A DNA stretch of 64,000 bases from Pectobacterium brasiliense (GCF_013449685.1 NZ_JACDSF010000010.1:1-64000); one strand, 5' to 3'. Shown: positions 38,671 to 49,036, counted from the stretch's first letter. The notes: generated by a model not told the origin, from the letters alone. Numbers and translations are program-made.

Positions 38671-39724
38671 TCTGTTCCTGAAGTGGGTACTGACTACGCC
38701 AGACGCTCGGACTTACCCCCGTTAGCCGCAAAAATTCGCGGTTGAAGTTTGATTTAGTCTGAAACCCGCTGGCCAGCATGATATCGGTGATTCGGTCATC
38801 CGTTTGGCTGAGGAGGCGCTTAGCCTCCTCGATGCGGTATTCGTTCATTACCTGCGAGAAATTACGACCGTGAACGCGGTTGATGGTTTCGGACAGGCGT
38901 CTGAGCGGTATGCCCATGCGCCTGCTCAGACGCTGAAGCGTCATGCCCGGATCGGTGTACAGCGCGTGAGTGCGGATGAAATCATCTAACGCTTTCGCGA
39001 GCTGGTGCTCGTCTTCGGTGGCGGGTATGGCTTCATGCTTCTGGTCAGGCGTCGCGACAAGCCCTGCCTGCGGTGACGTGCGGTATGTGACGATCAGCAG
39101 GGTCAATATCGCCAGCATGATGATGTGGAATGCGGTGATGATGGTTGCTGCGCTATTGCCGCTGTAGAACGCGATATCCAGAGCAATGACGGTGTCGATA
39201 GCGCCGGAGATAAGCACATACAGCCCGGCGATAAACGGCGCGCTTTTCCACTTGGGTGATGACGTTTGTAGACGGCGAGCGCGGTAAATCAGCGCTGCCC
39301 CATAACCGAAGTAAATACTCACCAGCATCAGATCGATAAGCGGAACGGGTGTTCTGTTCTGGATCGCGCCTGCGCCAAGGATGAGTAAAGGCGGTAACAG
39401 ATGCCAGAGAGAATGTCGGCGTCTGCGGGTTATGTCCTCAGATGCCTTGTCGCCGTGGGGGAAAAGGCACAGCCATAGCAGCGGCGGAATTAATGCGGCA
39501 ATCGCGGGTTGAATAAACGCGGGTAAGGCAACATGACTGCCCCAGCGTAACGCCACCAGCGTCAGGGCAAGACAGCTTACGCCGATGAGTATCGCTTCTG
39601 CCGTTGCACTGCGTTTTTTAGTGTTCTTGTTATGGGAATGGTTGTGAATAGCCAGAAACTGGATGCGAAAAAACAAAATAACCAGCAGAAGTGCGGTAAT
39701 CAACGGTAAAGGGATCGCGGTCAT
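38633..39724 (-). CDS. membrane-bound AraC-type transcriptional regulator
   Basis: A 363-residue protein with seven predicted membrane helices over the first ~220 residues and a C-terminal AraC DNA-binding domain (about 255-350: MTLQRLSRRMGIPLRRLSETINRVHG…, then ITDIMLASGFQTKSNFNREFLRLTGVSPSVWR). It follows the architecture of membrane-anchored AraC regulators that sense an external signal. The 3' end overlaps the end of the convergent hydrolase gene. The signal and targets are unknown. ATG 39724 is preferred to the upstream TTG. Confidence 0.8.
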   Translation of the reverse strand: MTAIPLPLITALLLVILFFRIQFLAIHNHSHNKNTKKRSATAEAILIGVSCLALTLVALRWGSHVALPAFIQPAIAALIPPLLWLCLFPHGDKASEDITRRRRHSLWHLLPPLLILGAGAIQNRTPVPLIDLMLVSIYFGYGAALIYRARRLQTSSPKWKSAPFIAGLYVLISGAIDTVIALDIAFYSGNSAATIITAFHIIMLAILTLLIVTYRTSPQAGLVATPDQKHEAIPATEDEHQLAKALDDFIRTHALYTDPGMTLQRLSRRMGIPLRRLSETINRVHGRNFSQVMNEYRIEEAKRLLSQTDDRITDIMLASGFQTKSNFNREFLRLTGVSPSVWRSQYPLQEQTTASATPPEENR

Positions 39725-39819
39725 CGTGTTTATCAACAACGTTATTGTAGATATCTGGTCTGATGAAACCGTGCTACCGGAGTAAACCCGGTAGCACGGC
39801 GTTCTGTGGTGCGCGTGAA

Positions 39820-40893
39820 TTAGCGGCGGTAATTTTTCTGTGCCGTGTTCACTTTGTACAGATAGCGACGTGATTCACCAGACGGGTGCTTCGTTGTCAG
39901 CGTCTGGTAGACATCGCTCGGTGACATGTTGTTGATAATGCCCACGGCGCGATCGCGATCGCTGGAGAAGACGCGTAACACGCTGCCTGCGCCACCGTTA
40001 TACGCGGTGATGACGGCATAGCGTTTCGACGTCGGGTTCTCGATGCCGGCCAGATAGCTGTTCTTCAGAATCGACAGATAGGCGGTACCTGCGTCGATGT
40101 TTTGTTCTGGATCGAACAGATAGCTGCGACTCGGTTGTCCCCATTTCCCTTTCATCTTGAAGACGTCACGTCCTGCGCTGTGCTGTACCACCTGCATTAG
40201 ACCCAGCGCATCGGAACGGCTGACGGCGTAAGGGTTGAAGCTCGATTCTGTCTGCATAATCGCCAGAATCAGCGACTCTTCAATACCGTAACGCTCGGAG
40301 GCTTTACGCACCAGCGGCAGGTATTTGTGCGCACGCTTATCCAGATGGTTAGGGACAAGCTGCATCGTGACCGACCAGATAACGTGCATGCCGGAGGTGC
40401 GTTTTTGCAGACGGTTCTGGAGCAGGTAATCTGCAAAGCTGGCGGCACGGCCTTCCCAGCGGATCGGCTGTCCGGTGTTGTCCAGCACCTGTCCGTACAA
40501 CAGCGGTTCGCGGCTGATTTGAATATCGTTAGCGTCGGAATACAGATCGGTGTTACTGGCGTCATCGCCCATCAGCAGGGTCGTGATAATCGCCTGGCGC
40601 AAGCTGGCAACGGAATTGGTTGCCGAAATGGTTTCGATCGTGATTGAACCGGCATCAAAGTTGATGTGGCTACGCGTCTTATATTGATCGGTGTATTTGA
40701 CGTAGTCTTTCGGGCCGGCGATCAGTACTTCATTCATCCCCCAGATATTTTCGATGTTGTTGGCGAACTGGCCCATCAAAATATCGAAGGCGTTGGTATC
40801 CTTGAGAAACTCTTCGTCGTTGGCATTCCCTTTGTTTCCTGAACAGGAAACCAGCAGTGGTGCAATCACCAGCAGAGCTAACATTTTCTTCAT
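39820..40893 (-). CDS. mltC: membrane-bound lytic murein transglycosylase C
   Basis: A 357-residue lipoprotein. The signal peptide ends in a lipobox LLVSC (Cys about 16), so it is probably anchored in the outer membrane. The C-terminal SLT domain has the catalytic Glu in [11 protein letters not shown], then ALGLMQVV and [15 protein letters not shown]. It cleaves peptidoglycan glycan strands to 1,6-anhydro products. ATG 40893 gives the expected N-terminus [17 protein letters not shown]. It lies downstream of yggX, the conserved order mutY-yggX-mltC. Confidence 0.95.
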   Translation of the reverse strand: MKKMLALLVIAPLLVSCSGNKGNANDEEFLKDTNAFDILMGQFANNIENIWGMNEVLIAGPKDYVKYTDQYKTRSHINFDAGSITIETISATNSVASLRQAIITTLLMGDDASNTDLYSDANDIQISREPLLYGQVLDNTGQPIRWEGRAASFADYLLQNRLQKRTSGMHVIWSVTMQLVPNHLDKRAHKYLPLVRKASERYGIEESLILAIMQTESSFNPYAVSRSDALGLMQVVQHSAGRDVFKMKGKWGQPSRSYLFDPEQNIDAGTAYLSILKNSYLAGIENPTSKRYAVITAYNGGAGSVLRVFSSDRDRAVGIINNMSPSDVYQTLTTKHPSGESRRYLYKVNTAQKNYRR

Positions 40894-40945
40894 ATAACAA
40901 GCCGTGTCGGAATGGGGACGTAAGCGGGCCCGAAAGCCCGCAATC

Positions 40946-41218
40946 TCAGTGGCTCGGAGGCGTATAGCCTTCGATGTGTACGTCCTTCCCTTCAAACAGG
41001 AATTTGATCATTTCCTGTTCCAGCAGCTTACGGTCGTCAACATTCATCATGCTGAGTTTTTTCTCGTTGATCAGCATGGTTTGCTTGGTTTGCCACTGCG
41101 CCCAGGCTTCTTTGGAAATGTCGTTATAGATGCGCTTGCCCAGATCGCCCGGATAGAGCTGGAAATCCTGCCCTTCGGCGTCGCGTTGTAAAAAAGTACA
41201 AAAAATCGTTCTGCTCAT
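40946..41218 (-). CDS. yggX: Fe(II)-trafficking protein YggX
   Basis: A 90-residue protein that starts [19 protein letters not shown], with the conserved Cys7 and the full-length YggX pattern ([29 protein letters not shown]). Family members help protect iron-sulphur proteins such as MutY from oxidation. It overlaps mutY by 4 bases (ATGA), so the two are translationally coupled. Confidence 0.95.
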   Translation of the reverse strand: MSRTIFCTFLQRDAEGQDFQLYPGDLGKRIYNDISKEAWAQWQTKQTMLINEKKLSMMNVDDRKLLEQEMIKFLFEGKDVHIEGYTPPSH

Positions 41219-42318
41219 GCTTCTTCCTCATCAATTTCGCAGGCTTTCAAATGTGTTGACTGCGGGTGAGCCAACTCCCTCAGCAAGCGTTCTACCGGGG
41301 CGGCCAGTCCGACAGACGGCGGCTGCGCTAAGTTATACCAGAGACCTGCACCGTCATCCATGCAGGACCGGTTTTGTGAGCGATCGGTCTGCGATACGTC
41401 CAGCCAGAGCGGAACGATATCCAGATGAAAATGGCTAAATGTATGGCGAAACGCGACAAGCTGTTGCAATCCATCAGGATTCAGACCGCGTTGTTGCAGC
41501 CAGAGTTCCAATTCCCGACGTTCGCTGAACTGTGGGAAGCAAAATAGCCCGCCCCACAGGCCGACGGCAGGTCGCTGTTGCAGCCAGACCTGAGAACTTT
41601 GTTGCATCAGCAGGAACCAGCCGGTTTTCTCCGGCAGCGTCTGCTTCGGTTTCTTGCCGGGGTATTGCGCCCAGCTGTGGTTGGCATAGGCAATGCAGCC
41701 GGTGTTCAGCGGGCACAGCTCGCACTTGGGGCGACTGCGGGTGCAGACCATCGCACCGAGATCCATCATCGCCTGATTAAACTGGCTGACGCCCTCGGCT
41801 GGCGTGACGTCTTCACTTCGTGCCCACAGTTTCTTTTCGACCTCTTTCTTGCCCGGCCAGCCGTCAACGGCGTAGCAGCGTGCCAGCACGCGCTTCACGT
41901 TACCGTCGAGAATGGGGTAATGCTGGCCGAGAGCGAGCGACAGCACCGCGCCAGCGGTGGAACGTCCGACGCCTGGTAATGCCGCGACTTCATCAAAGGT
42001 GGTGGGGAACTCGCCGCCGTGACGTGACACGATGGTCTGTGCCGCTTTGTGCAGGTTGCGCGCGCGGGCGTAGTAGCCCAGCCCGGTCCACAAGTGGAGC
42101 ACTTCGTCCAGCGGCGCTGCCGCCAGTGCGTTTACGTTCGGAAAGCGTTCCATAAAGCGTTGGAAATAGGGAATAACCGTGGTGACCTGCGTTTGTTGCA
42201 ACATCACTTCGGATAGCCATACTTTATAGGGAGTTTTCTCAAGCTGCCACGGCAGGGTTTTGCGGCCATAGCGTTGATACCAGTCCAGCACCTGATGGGC
42301 GAACTGTTGCGCTTGCAT
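41215..42318 (-). CDS. mutY: adenine DNA glycosylase MutY
   Basis: A 367-residue base-excision repair enzyme that removes A opposite 8-oxoG. Present are the helix-hairpin-helix with [10 protein letters not shown] (about 115), the catalytic Asp in [13 protein letters not shown], the 4Fe-4S cysteines C-x6-C-x2-C-x5-C ([17 protein letters not shown]) and the C-terminal NUDIX-like 8-oxoG recognition domain. ATG 42318 matches the family N-terminus ([14 protein letters not shown]). First gene of mutY-yggX-mltC, divergent from trmB. Confidence 0.95.
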   Translation of the reverse strand: MQAQQFAHQVLDWYQRYGRKTLPWQLEKTPYKVWLSEVMLQQTQVTTVIPYFQRFMERFPNVNALAAAPLDEVLHLWTGLGYYARARNLHKAAQTIVSRHGGEFPTTFDEVAALPGVGRSTAGAVLSLALGQHYPILDGNVKRVLARCYAVDGWPGKKEVEKKLWARSEDVTPAEGVSQFNQAMMDLGAMVCTRSRPKCELCPLNTGCIAYANHSWAQYPGKKPKQTLPEKTGWFLLMQQSSQVWLQQRPAVGLWGGLFCFPQFSERRELELWLQQRGLNPDGLQQLVAFRHTFSHFHLDIVPLWLDVSQTDRSQNRSCMDDGAGLWYNLAQPPSVGLAAPVERLLRELAHPQSTHLKACEIDEEEA

Positions 42319-42486
42319 CATAAAATGGGGTCACTATCCGGCAGGTAAAAAGTTTGATAGCGATTCCAGCACAGAGTGAATGTGCTGTAAACCGGAACTT
42401 TCCGAGGCAGTGGGCTTGCTAAACCACGGTATCCTTGCATAATGCGCGTTTCCTTAATGAAATCGGACAGCAAGTAAGCACTCTTT

Positions 42487-43206
42487 ATGATTAACAACGT
42501 CATTTCACCGGAATTTGATGAAAATGGGCGCCCGATGCGTCGTATCCGCAGTTTTGTCCGCCGTCAGGGGCGTTTGACGAACGGGCAACAGCTGGCGCTG
42601 GATAACTACTGGCCGGTGATGGGCGTGGAATATCAGACCGAGCTGGTCGATTTTAACGCGCTATTTGGTCGTGACGCCCCGGTAGTGCTGGAAATTGGGT
42701 TTGGGATGGGCGCCTCGCTGGTGACGATGGCGGCACAGCATCCTGAGCAGAATTTCCTCGGCATCGAAGTTCACCTGCCGGGCGTGGGGGCGTGTCTCGC
42801 TGCCGCACAGGAGGCGGGAATCAGCAATCTGCGCGTGATGTGTCACGATGCGGTCGATGTGCTGATGAATATGATCCCGGATGGCTCACTGTCTATGGTT
42901 CAACTCTTCTTCCCAGACCCGTGGCATAAAGCCCGCCATAATAAACGCCGTATCGTTCAGGTACCTTTCGTCCAACTGGTACAGCGTAAGCTGAAAGTCG
43001 GCGGCGTGTTCCATATGGCAACAGACTGGGAACCTTATGCGCAACATATGCTCGAAGTGATGACCTCTGTCACCGAGTACCGTAATCTTTCCAATAATAA
43101 TGAGTACGTTGAGCGGCCGGAGTCCCGTCCGTTGACGAAATTTGAAGCGCGCGGCCAGCGTTTGGGGCATGGCGTGTGGGATCTGATGTTTGAGAGGATA
43201 AAATAA
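42487..43206 (+). CDS. trmB: tRNA (guanine-N7)-methyltransferase TrmB
   Basis: A 239-residue SAM-dependent enzyme that makes m7G46 in tRNA. The motif I region is [13 protein letters not shown] (about 70), with [15 protein letters not shown] after it and the hallmark [19 protein letters not shown] (about 140-158) that holds catalytic residues. The C-terminus has [17 protein letters not shown]. Full length. Followed 1 base later by yggL, as in E. coli. Confidence 0.95.
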   Translation: MINNVISPEFDENGRPMRRIRSFVRRQGRLTNGQQLALDNYWPVMGVEYQTELVDFNALFGRDAPVVLEIGFGMGASLVTMAAQHPEQNFLGIEVHLPGVGACLAAAQEAGISNLRVMCHDAVDVLMNMIPDGSLSMVQLFFPDPWHKARHNKRRIVQVPFVQLVQRKLKVGGVFHMATDWEPYAQHMLEVMTSVTEYRNLSNNNEYVERPESRPLTKFEARGQRLGHGVWDLMFERIK

Positions 43207-43207
43207 A

Positions 43208-43552
43208 ATGGCACAAGCTCGTAGCCGTCGTTTACGTAAAAAGCTTCATATCGATGAGTTTCAGGAATTAGGTTTTTCTGTCAGCTTCCGCTTTCCAGAA
43301 GGCACTAGCGTAGAAGATATCGATCAACTGATGGATAAGTTCGTTGACGACGTCATTGAACCACAAGGACTGGCATTTGAAGGCAGCGGTTATTTGCTCT
43401 GGGAAGGTCTGATCTGTCTGCAAAAAATTGGTCACTGCACCGAAGAGCATCGCCAACTGGTTAGCCGCTGGTTGGAAGAGCAGAAACTGACGGACGTGAA
43501 AGTCAGCAACCTGTTCGATATCTGGTGGGATCTGCCAGAACACCTGCTGTAA
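43208..43552 (+). CDS. yggL: YggL family 50S-associated protein
   Basis: A 114-residue protein with the conserved start ARSRRLRKKLHIDEFQELGFSV and the ending FDIWWDLPEHLL, typical of YggL (DUF469). E. coli YggL binds the 50S subunit. It starts 1 base after trmB, so it is probably translated from the same mRNA. Confidence 0.9.
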   Translation: MAQARSRRLRKKLHIDEFQELGFSVSFRFPEGTSVEDIDQLMDKFVDDVIEPQGLAFEGSGYLLWEGLICLQKIGHCTEEHRQLVSRWLEEQKLTDVKVSNLFDIWWDLPEHLL

Positions 43553-43573
43553 TCCTTGGTCTTATCAAGGCAT

Positions 43574-43597
43574 GCCTGAGCTGATTCTGGCTCAGGC
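43574..43597 (+). terminator. hairpin after yggL
   Basis: Perfect 8-bp stem GCCTGAGC/GCTCAGGC with an 8-nt loop followed by GTT; a weak terminator ahead of yggN. Confidence 0.5.
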
Positions 43598-43666
43598 GTT
43601 ATCCGCCTCTTCAACGGGCGGATTACCGCTCTCCCGCTACTGCCGTTGTTTTCTTCAGGAGAAAAT

Positions 43667-44380
43667 ATGTCGCGTAAAATAACCCTGGGTTTATTGATGT
43701 TGCTGTCCTGGCAAGCGCAGGCAGCCTACCAGTGCAACGTGAACCCGCAGGACGACATCATTATCAGTCCGCAACACGTACAGGTCGTGGGTGCCAGCGG
43801 CAATTTACAACTCTCCCCGCAGGGCGATATCGTCCGTAACGGTACGCCGCTGACTCTGAATGCCGAACAGCGCCAGAAGGCCAAAGCCTATCAGGCAGAT
43901 TTACGCCAGCAGCTGCCGTGGATCGATCAGGGCGCGCAGCAGCATCTTGAAAAAGCGCGAGTCGCGCTGGATAACGTCATCGTGCAGGAGCTTGGCAGCG
44001 ACAGCAATGTGCGCAATCGTCTGACTACGCTGGATAAACAGCTCAAGCAGCAGATGAACCGAATTATCGAACACCGCACCGATGGCCTGACGTTTCACCA
44101 TCAGGCGATTAAGCAAGTTGAGCAAGATGGCAAGCAGCTCGTGCAGCAAAGCATGGGCGGCGTCTTGCAGGACAGCCTGAACGAAATGGGCGTGAAACAG
44201 ATGTCCAGCGGCGGCAACCCACTACAGGCGATGATGGGCAACCTCGGTGGTTTGCAGAAAGCGATTCAGGCCGAATGGAACAATCAGGAACTGGAGTTCC
44301 AGCGCTTCGGCAATGACGTATGTAGCCGCGTCACATCGCTGGAAAACCAGCGCAAGAGTCTGTTGCAGACGTTGAAGTAA
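43667..44380 (+). CDS. yggN: YggN family periplasmic protein (DUF2884)
   Basis: A 237-residue protein with a signal peptide (MSRKITLGLLMLLSWQAQAA, about 1-20) and a helical, Gln-rich mature part, matching DUF2884/YggN. ATG 43667 follows AGGAGAAA. The function is unknown; it follows trmB-yggL as in E. coli and is closed by a strong terminator. Confidence 0.85.
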   Translation: MSRKITLGLLMLLSWQAQAAYQCNVNPQDDIIISPQHVQVVGASGNLQLSPQGDIVRNGTPLTLNAEQRQKAKAYQADLRQQLPWIDQGAQQHLEKARVALDNVIVQELGSDSNVRNRLTTLDKQLKQQMNRIIEHRTDGLTFHHQAIKQVEQDGKQLVQQSMGGVLQDSLNEMGVKQMSSGGNPLQAMMGNLGGLQKAIQAEWNNQELEFQRFGNDVCSRVTSLENQRKSLLQTLK

Positions 44381-44409
44381 GTGTGCAAGTCGAGTACAGA
44401 CAAAGAAAG

Positions 44410-44439
44410 AAAACCGAGCATCAAGTAATGCTCGGTTTT
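44410..44439. terminator. bidirectional terminator yggN/tas
   Basis: Perfect 12-bp stem AAAACCGAGCAT/ATGCTCGGTTTT with a 6-nt loop between convergent genes; A/T tracts serve both directions. Confidence 0.95.
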
Positions 44440-44443
44440 GTCG

Positions 44444-45505
44444 TTATGGTGCCGGGAACGTAAAACGACGATGGATCGCTTCCAGCTCGTCAAGGATCTC
44501 GCCGTCCAGCGTCAGGTTCTGGCTGTCGAGGTTGATTTGCAACTGCTCCAGCGTGGTCGCACCCAGCAGCGTGCTGGCAACGAACGGCTGCTGACGCACA
44601 AACGCCAATGCCATTTGCGCCGGATTCAGGCCGTGCTTTTGCGCCAGCGCCACGTACTCAGCAACCGCTGCCTGCGCCTGCGGGCCGGTATAGCGGGTGA
44701 AGCGACTAAACAACGTGTTGCGTGCGTTAGCAGGTTTTGCGCCATTCAGGTATTTACCCGTCAGCGTACCGAACGCCAGTGACGAATAGGCGAGCAGCTC
44801 TACGCCTTCATGTTGGCTGATTTCCGCTAGGCCGACTTCAAAACTGCGGTTTAGCAGGCTGTAGGGGTTCTGAATTGACACGATGCGTGGCAGATCGTGT
44901 TTTTCCGCCAGATGCAGATAGCGCATCACGCCCCACGGGGTTTCGTTGGAGACGCCGATGTAGCGAATCTTACCGGCACGCACCTGTTCATTCAGCGCTT
45001 CCAGCGTTTCCAGCAGCGTAACGACCGGTTTGTCGTCAGTATATTGCGATTTGTTATCAGTATATTGATAGTTCAGCTTGCCAAAACAGTTGGTCTGGCG
45101 CTGTGGCCAATGCAGCTGATAGAGGTCGATATAGTCGGTGTTCAGCCGTTGTAGGCTGGCATCCAGCGCGGCACGGATGTTTTTTCGATCCAGCGCCTGC
45201 TGTGGCCGGATGCTGTGATCGTTTCCGCGCACGGGGCCGGAGACTTTACTGGCCACAATCAATTTTTCACGTCCGCCACGGGATTTCAGCCAGGAACCGA
45301 TATAGCTCTCGGTTAGCCCCTGTGTTTCCGGACGCGGAGGAACGGCGTACATTTCTGCTGTGTCAATCAGGTTAACACCTGCGGCAATGGCGTGATCTAA
45401 CTGAGCATGAGCGTCTGCTTCGCTGTTCTGTTCGCCAAAGGTCATCGTACCAAGACCCAGCACGCTCACTTCTAAAGAACTATGGGGAATACGGTGATAT
45501 TGCAT
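44444..45505 (-). CDS. tas: aldo/keto reductase Tas
   Basis: A 353-residue NADP(H)-dependent aldo/keto reductase. The catalytic tetrad places are seen: D in LIDTAEMY (Asp and Tyr), K in VASKVSG, and H in YQLHWPQR. The C-terminal SSLAFGTLTGKYL and the cofactor loop are conserved. In E. coli, extra copies of tas suppress tyrosine auxotrophy. A tandem duplication of seven codons (QYTDNKS/QYTDDKP, about residues 146-159) follows NCFGKLNY and is absent from the E. coli protein as I remember it. Confidence 0.9.
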   Translation of the reverse strand: MQYHRIPHSSLEVSVLGLGTMTFGEQNSEADAHAQLDHAIAAGVNLIDTAEMYAVPPRPETQGLTESYIGSWLKSRGGREKLIVASKVSGPVRGNDHSIRPQQALDRKNIRAALDASLQRLNTDYIDLYQLHWPQRQTNCFGKLNYQYTDNKSQYTDDKPVVTLLETLEALNEQVRAGKIRYIGVSNETPWGVMRYLHLAEKHDLPRIVSIQNPYSLLNRSFEVGLAEISQHEGVELLAYSSLAFGTLTGKYLNGAKPANARNTLFSRFTRYTGPQAQAAVAEYVALAQKHGLNPAQMALAFVRQQPFVASTLLGATTLEQLQINLDSQNLTLDGEILDELEAIHRRFTFPAP

Positions 45506-45712
45506 TGCCAGCTTCCTTATGTCTGAAAATAGCAGGCGCTTTTCCCGTCATTTCCGCATGATTTGCTGCGATTCCAATGAGTTTGGGAAAACACACCTGA
45601 ATTCGACTATAAACGAAGCCGTGGCGAGTGGGGAAGTCTCTTCTGTTGCCCTTCAGCAGGATTTTGCCGAAGAGCGTCGTTCGATGGGGTGAATATCGGG
45701 CTAACGTTGCCG

Positions 45713-45934
45713 TTAGCGCTGCACGATCTGGGAGATTTGATCGCTGTTGATTTGCTTCTGATTACCTTGCTCATCGGTATAGCTGAGCAACCCGGTATCG
45801 TTATCCAGCACGGGTTTTCCCTGCGTCAGGAGCATTTGCCCCTCTTTTGTCGCCATCACGTAGTCACTGGAACAGCCTGCCAGAGTGAATAATAACGCCA
45901 GTGTGATTGCCATTTTCATCCGTACTTTCATCAT
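45713..45934 (-). CDS. ygdR: YgdR/YgdI family small lipoprotein
   Basis: A 73-residue lipoprotein with lipobox LAGC (Cys about 21) followed by [20 protein letters not shown] and DDTGLxSY-type [15 protein letters not shown], as in YgdR. The start may be Met1 or Met8. The function is unknown. It lies upstream of tas on the same strand, as in E. coli. A GCTAACG/CGTTAGC hairpin at 45700-45717 overlaps its end. Confidence 0.9.
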   Translation of the reverse strand: MMKVRMKMAITLALLFTLAGCSSDYVMATKEGQMLLTQGKPVLDNDTGLLSYTDEQGNQKQINSDQISQIVQR

Positions 45935-46042
45935 ATTAACCCGTTCATAAATGCCAAAATCTAAGGTGAGTCTAGCAAATGGTTGCGGGGGATAACGTAG
46001 GAATAATGGAAAAAATGTGTTTGGAGGGAATTAATTATTGTG

Positions 46043-46071
46043 TAATCAGGCGGCAGGTTGCCGCCTGATTA
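46043..46071. terminator. 12-bp hairpin between ygdQ and ygdR
   Basis: Perfect stem TAATCAGGCGGC/GCCGCCTGATTA with a 5-nt loop. No long T-run, but the stem strength and position fit the end of the ygdQ transcript. Confidence 0.6.
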
Positions 46072-46106
46072 TGACGTCTTTATCGTGAGCGCTCGCTATG
46101 CAGCGA

Positions 46107-46823
46107 TCAGTGTGCTGTTTTTTCTTTTTTACTGCGCAGCAGGTTCAACGCCTCGACGGACATTGAGAAGAACATAGCGAAGTAGATGTAGCCTTTCGGT
46201 ACGTGAATGTCGAAACTTTCCAGAATCAGGGTGAACCCGACCAGGATCAGGAATGACAAGGCCAGCATTTTGACGGACGGATGGCGTTCAACAAACTCGC
46301 CGATAGGGCGCGCAGAGAACATCATCACGAGAACGGCAATAACAACTGCTGCCATCATAATAAACAGATGGTCAGACAGGCCGACAGCAGTGATCACCGA
46401 ATCCAGGCTGAAGATAATATCCAGCATCATGATCTGCACAATCGCGCCAAAGAAAGAGTGCACCTTGGAAGTATGGTCTTCTGAACCGCCTTCGACGGTT
46501 TCGTGAATTTCCTTGCTCGACTTCCAGATCAGGAAGAGCCCCCCGAAGAACAGGATTAGGTCACGTGTGGAGATTTCATTGCCAGCGACGGTAAACAGCG
46601 GGTCGGTAAGACGCATGACCCAGGCAATAGAAGCGAGCAGTCCCAAACGCATTAACATCGCCCCCATCAGCCCGATGCGGCGAGCTTTGTTTTGCTGGGC
46701 TTTAGGCAGTTTGGCGACAACCAGAGACAGGAAAATAATGTTATCGATCCCAAGAACGATTTCCAGAATAGTCAGCGTTCCCAATGCTAACCATGCGTTC
46801 GGATCAACAATCCAATCAAACAT
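46107..46823 (-). CDS. ygdQ: TerC-family integral membrane protein YgdQ
   Basis: A 238-residue protein with seven predicted membrane helices. The TerC signature EIVLGIDNIIFLSLV (about residue 21) and the later IIFSLDSVITAVG carry the conserved acidic residues thought to bind metal. Family members are linked to metal (Mn) efflux or tellurite resistance; the ion for YgdQ is not settled. Confidence 0.9.
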   Translation of the reverse strand: MFDWIVDPNAWLALGTLTILEIVLGIDNIIFLSLVVAKLPKAQQNKARRIGLMGAMLMRLGLLASIAWVMRLTDPLFTVAGNEISTRDLILFFGGLFLIWKSSKEIHETVEGGSEDHTSKVHSFFGAIVQIMMLDIIFSLDSVITAVGLSDHLFIMMAAVVIAVLVMMFSARPIGEFVERHPSVKMLALSFLILVGFTLILESFDIHVPKGYIYFAMFFSMSVEALNLLRSKKEKTAH

Positions 46824-47100
46824 TATATCAATACACCTTAAACGAAACGTAAACGATATTATACTCTGCCAGCTCGGGGCGTAGGCAAGCGAAAGTGTGA
46901 TGTCGTAGAGATATAACGTTCATACTTCGCATAGCAGCCGTGTGCTGGCGTCCCTTTTGCCCTGGTTTTTTACTCTGGGTCGGCGTCAGGCTTTTCCCAG
47001 ATCGCTTTCCTTGTCGCACGATTGCTACGTAATAGAGTGCGGCGTATAAGGCTAGTGTACGATGAAGCGGGGCGCTGATGAAGTATTGTGCTAATGAAAT

Positions 47101-47796
47101 TCAACGGCTGAGCTGCATAAAGTGGCGAGCCAGTAGCGGCGTGGTAAAGGTTTTTTTCAGATAGAACCCGCGTGGCAAGGTCAGAATCGGTTGACCAAAT
47201 TCGCCAATCGCCTCGGTTAATGCCCGGCTATTTGCCGCTTTGGGGCGTAGCTGTAGCACTTCGCCATGCCGAGCGGTGATGCTTTCTACCCGGCCAAGCA
47301 CGATCAGATCCATCAACTCTTCCCAATCGCAGCGCAGTTGTTCCTCTTCTTCTTCATTGGGACTCCAGATCAACGGTGTGCCAATACGGCGTTCCCCCAG
47401 CGGAATGTGCCGCGAGCCTTCCACCGGAATCCACAGTACCCGCGCGAGCTTGTGTCGTACGTGACTGCTTTCCCACGTCACGCCGCTGTTGCCTGTTAAT
47501 GGTGCGACGCAGACGAACGTGGTTTCCAGCGGTTTGCCCTGTTCATCAATAGGAATGGTTTTGAGTTCAACGCCGATGTCGGGGAAATCCTGCTTGGGTT
47601 TGCTGCCCGCGCTTGCACCCAGAAAACGCTCCAGCAAGATACCAATCCAGCCTTTATCACGTTTTAGGTTAGCGGGAAGGGGCAGGCGGGCGATGTCCGC
47701 TAATTCCGCGAGATTATAACCGGCGAGGAATTGCGCGCGTTCCAGCAACGTGTGCTCATTTGGCGGCGCAGTCGTGTGAACCGTGGGTGAATTCAT
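47101..47796 (-). CDS. mutH: DNA mismatch repair endonuclease MutH
   Basis: A 231-residue type II-like endonuclease that nicks the unmethylated strand at hemimethylated GATC sites during mismatch repair. The catalytic D-x(n)-E-x-K appears as [14 protein letters not shown] (about residues 71-84), with the conserved K in DLIVLGR region downstream and the full family length. Divergent from rppH across a 690-bp gap. Confidence 0.95.
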   Translation of the reverse strand: MNSPTVHTTAPPNEHTLLERAQFLAGYNLAELADIARLPLPANLKRDKGWIGILLERFLGASAGSKPKQDFPDIGVELKTIPIDEQGKPLETTFVCVAPLTGNSGVTWESSHVRHKLARVLWIPVEGSRHIPLGERRIGTPLIWSPNEEEEEQLRCDWEELMDLIVLGRVESITARHGEVLQLRPKAANSRALTEAIGEFGQPILTLPRGFYLKKTFTTPLLARHFMQLSR

Positions 47797-47915
47797 AGTG
47801 TATAGCTCGATATTTTTCGCTCAAAAAAAATACAACAGACAGAGAATACCAGTGCACAGCCTGCAAGACTGTGGAGAAAAACAATAATAGCATGATTCGT
47901 AGTGCTTTTTTTTAG

Positions 47916-47931
47916 TGTGATGGCGATCACT
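47916..47931. promoter_or_regulatory. CRP-like binding site
   Basis: TGTGA-TGGCGA-TCACT matches the consensus TGTGA-N6-TCACA at 9 of 10 positions. It lies 120 bases upstream of mutH. Confidence 0.5.
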
Positions 47932-47993
47932 TAACACCGTTTGGCAAACTGTGCACGTATAGCCACCGACAATAAACAGGATCTTACACTAGG

Positions 47994-48121
47994 TTATCCA
48001 CAGATTTCTTGGATAACCCACATAAACATGAATTACTGGTTCGATTTACAGCCTTGACTCCTGACCTTTTTGCTGTTTTTGCCTATTTATTGCCTGACTT
48101 TGAGGTATTCCCTGTGGATAA
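47994..48121. promoter_or_regulatory. pair of perfect DnaA boxes in opposite orientation
   Basis: TTATCCACA at 47994-48002 and its complement TGTGGATAA at 48113-48121 both match the high-affinity DnaA box. Other TCCACA and TGTGG fragments occur nearby (48312, 48377). Confidence 0.5.
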
Positions 48122-48490
48122 AATCGTCATAGTGCAATCTTTCGCCAATCATACGTTGTATGCCATTTGAACAAAAAATAAGGGTCTGCTTTTTTACGTC
48201 AGGTGGTTTGTAATTTAATGAATAAAAAGCATTATTTTTTAATTCGCATTAATGTTTTTTCTTCATGAAAAATGAGTTTTACTCACTTCTTCATGGGTTC
48301 TGCACAAAGATGTCCACAGAAAAAGTGAATAAATTGCCGATTCTGGTCTTCACATGTTTATAACTTTGATCTTATCTGTGGGTTATCTTACTTTTATTCG
48401 TATCACATGCTTTCTAAGCAGTGGTTTACCGCCTGACGGGAGTGTGAAACAATCAGGTCATCTTTGCATTGATGTTTATCGAGGTAGTCG

Positions 48491-49024
48491 GTGATCGATG
48501 ATGATGGCTACCGCCCAAACGTTGGTATTGTAATTTGTAATCGGCAGGGGCAGGTGATGTGGGCCCGGCGCTATGGTCAGCACTCCTGGCAGTTTCCGCA
48601 GGGGGGAATTAACCCCGGTGAAAGTGCTGAGCAGGCGATGTACCGCGAACTGTTTGAAGAAGTCGGGTTAAGAAAAAAGGATGTGCGCGTATTGGCATCT
48701 ACCCGTAACTGGTTACGCTATAAATTACCAAAGCGTTTGGTGCGTTGGGATACAAAACCGGTCTGTATCGGCCAAAAGCAGAAATGGTTTTTGCTACAGT
48801 TGATATGTAATGAGTCGGATATCAATATGCAGAGCAGCGGCACGCCGGAATTTGATGGCTGGCGCTGGGTGAGTTACTGGTATCCGGTACGTCAGGTCGT
48901 CTCTTTTAAGCGAGATGTGTATCGTCGCGTGATGAAGGAATTTATCAATCCGGTGATACTGCTTCAGGAGAGTGTTGCGGCTCGGGTGGTTACCCCATCT
49001 GGTCCTCGGCGAAAAAGAGGGTAA
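48491..49024 (+). CDS. rppH: RNA pyrophosphohydrolase
   Basis: A 177-residue Nudix hydrolase that removes pyrophosphate from the 5' end of triphosphorylated mRNA and so starts RNase E-dependent decay. The Nudix box is complete ([23 protein letters not shown], about residues 38-60) and the C-terminal basic tail is present. The start is GTG 48491 with GAGG upstream, matching [14 protein letters not shown]. Followed 12 bases later by ptsP. Confidence 0.97.
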   Translation: MIDDDGYRPNVGIVICNRQGQVMWARRYGQHSWQFPQGGINPGESAEQAMYRELFEEVGLRKKDVRVLASTRNWLRYKLPKRLVRWDTKPVCIGQKQKWFLLQLICNESDINMQSSGTPEFDGWRWVSYWYPVRQVVSFKRDVYRRVMKEFINPVILLQESVAARVVTPSGPRRKRG

Positions 49025-49036
49025 TTCAGGCACATT

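Larger units (their letters stand above)
47797..48490. other. long AT-rich gap between mutH and rppH
   Basis: About 690 bases without a gene. It contains a CRP-like site (47916-47931), two perfect DnaA boxes (47994-48002 and 48113-48121) and several near-matches. It must also carry the mutH and rppH promoters. Confidence 0.6.
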
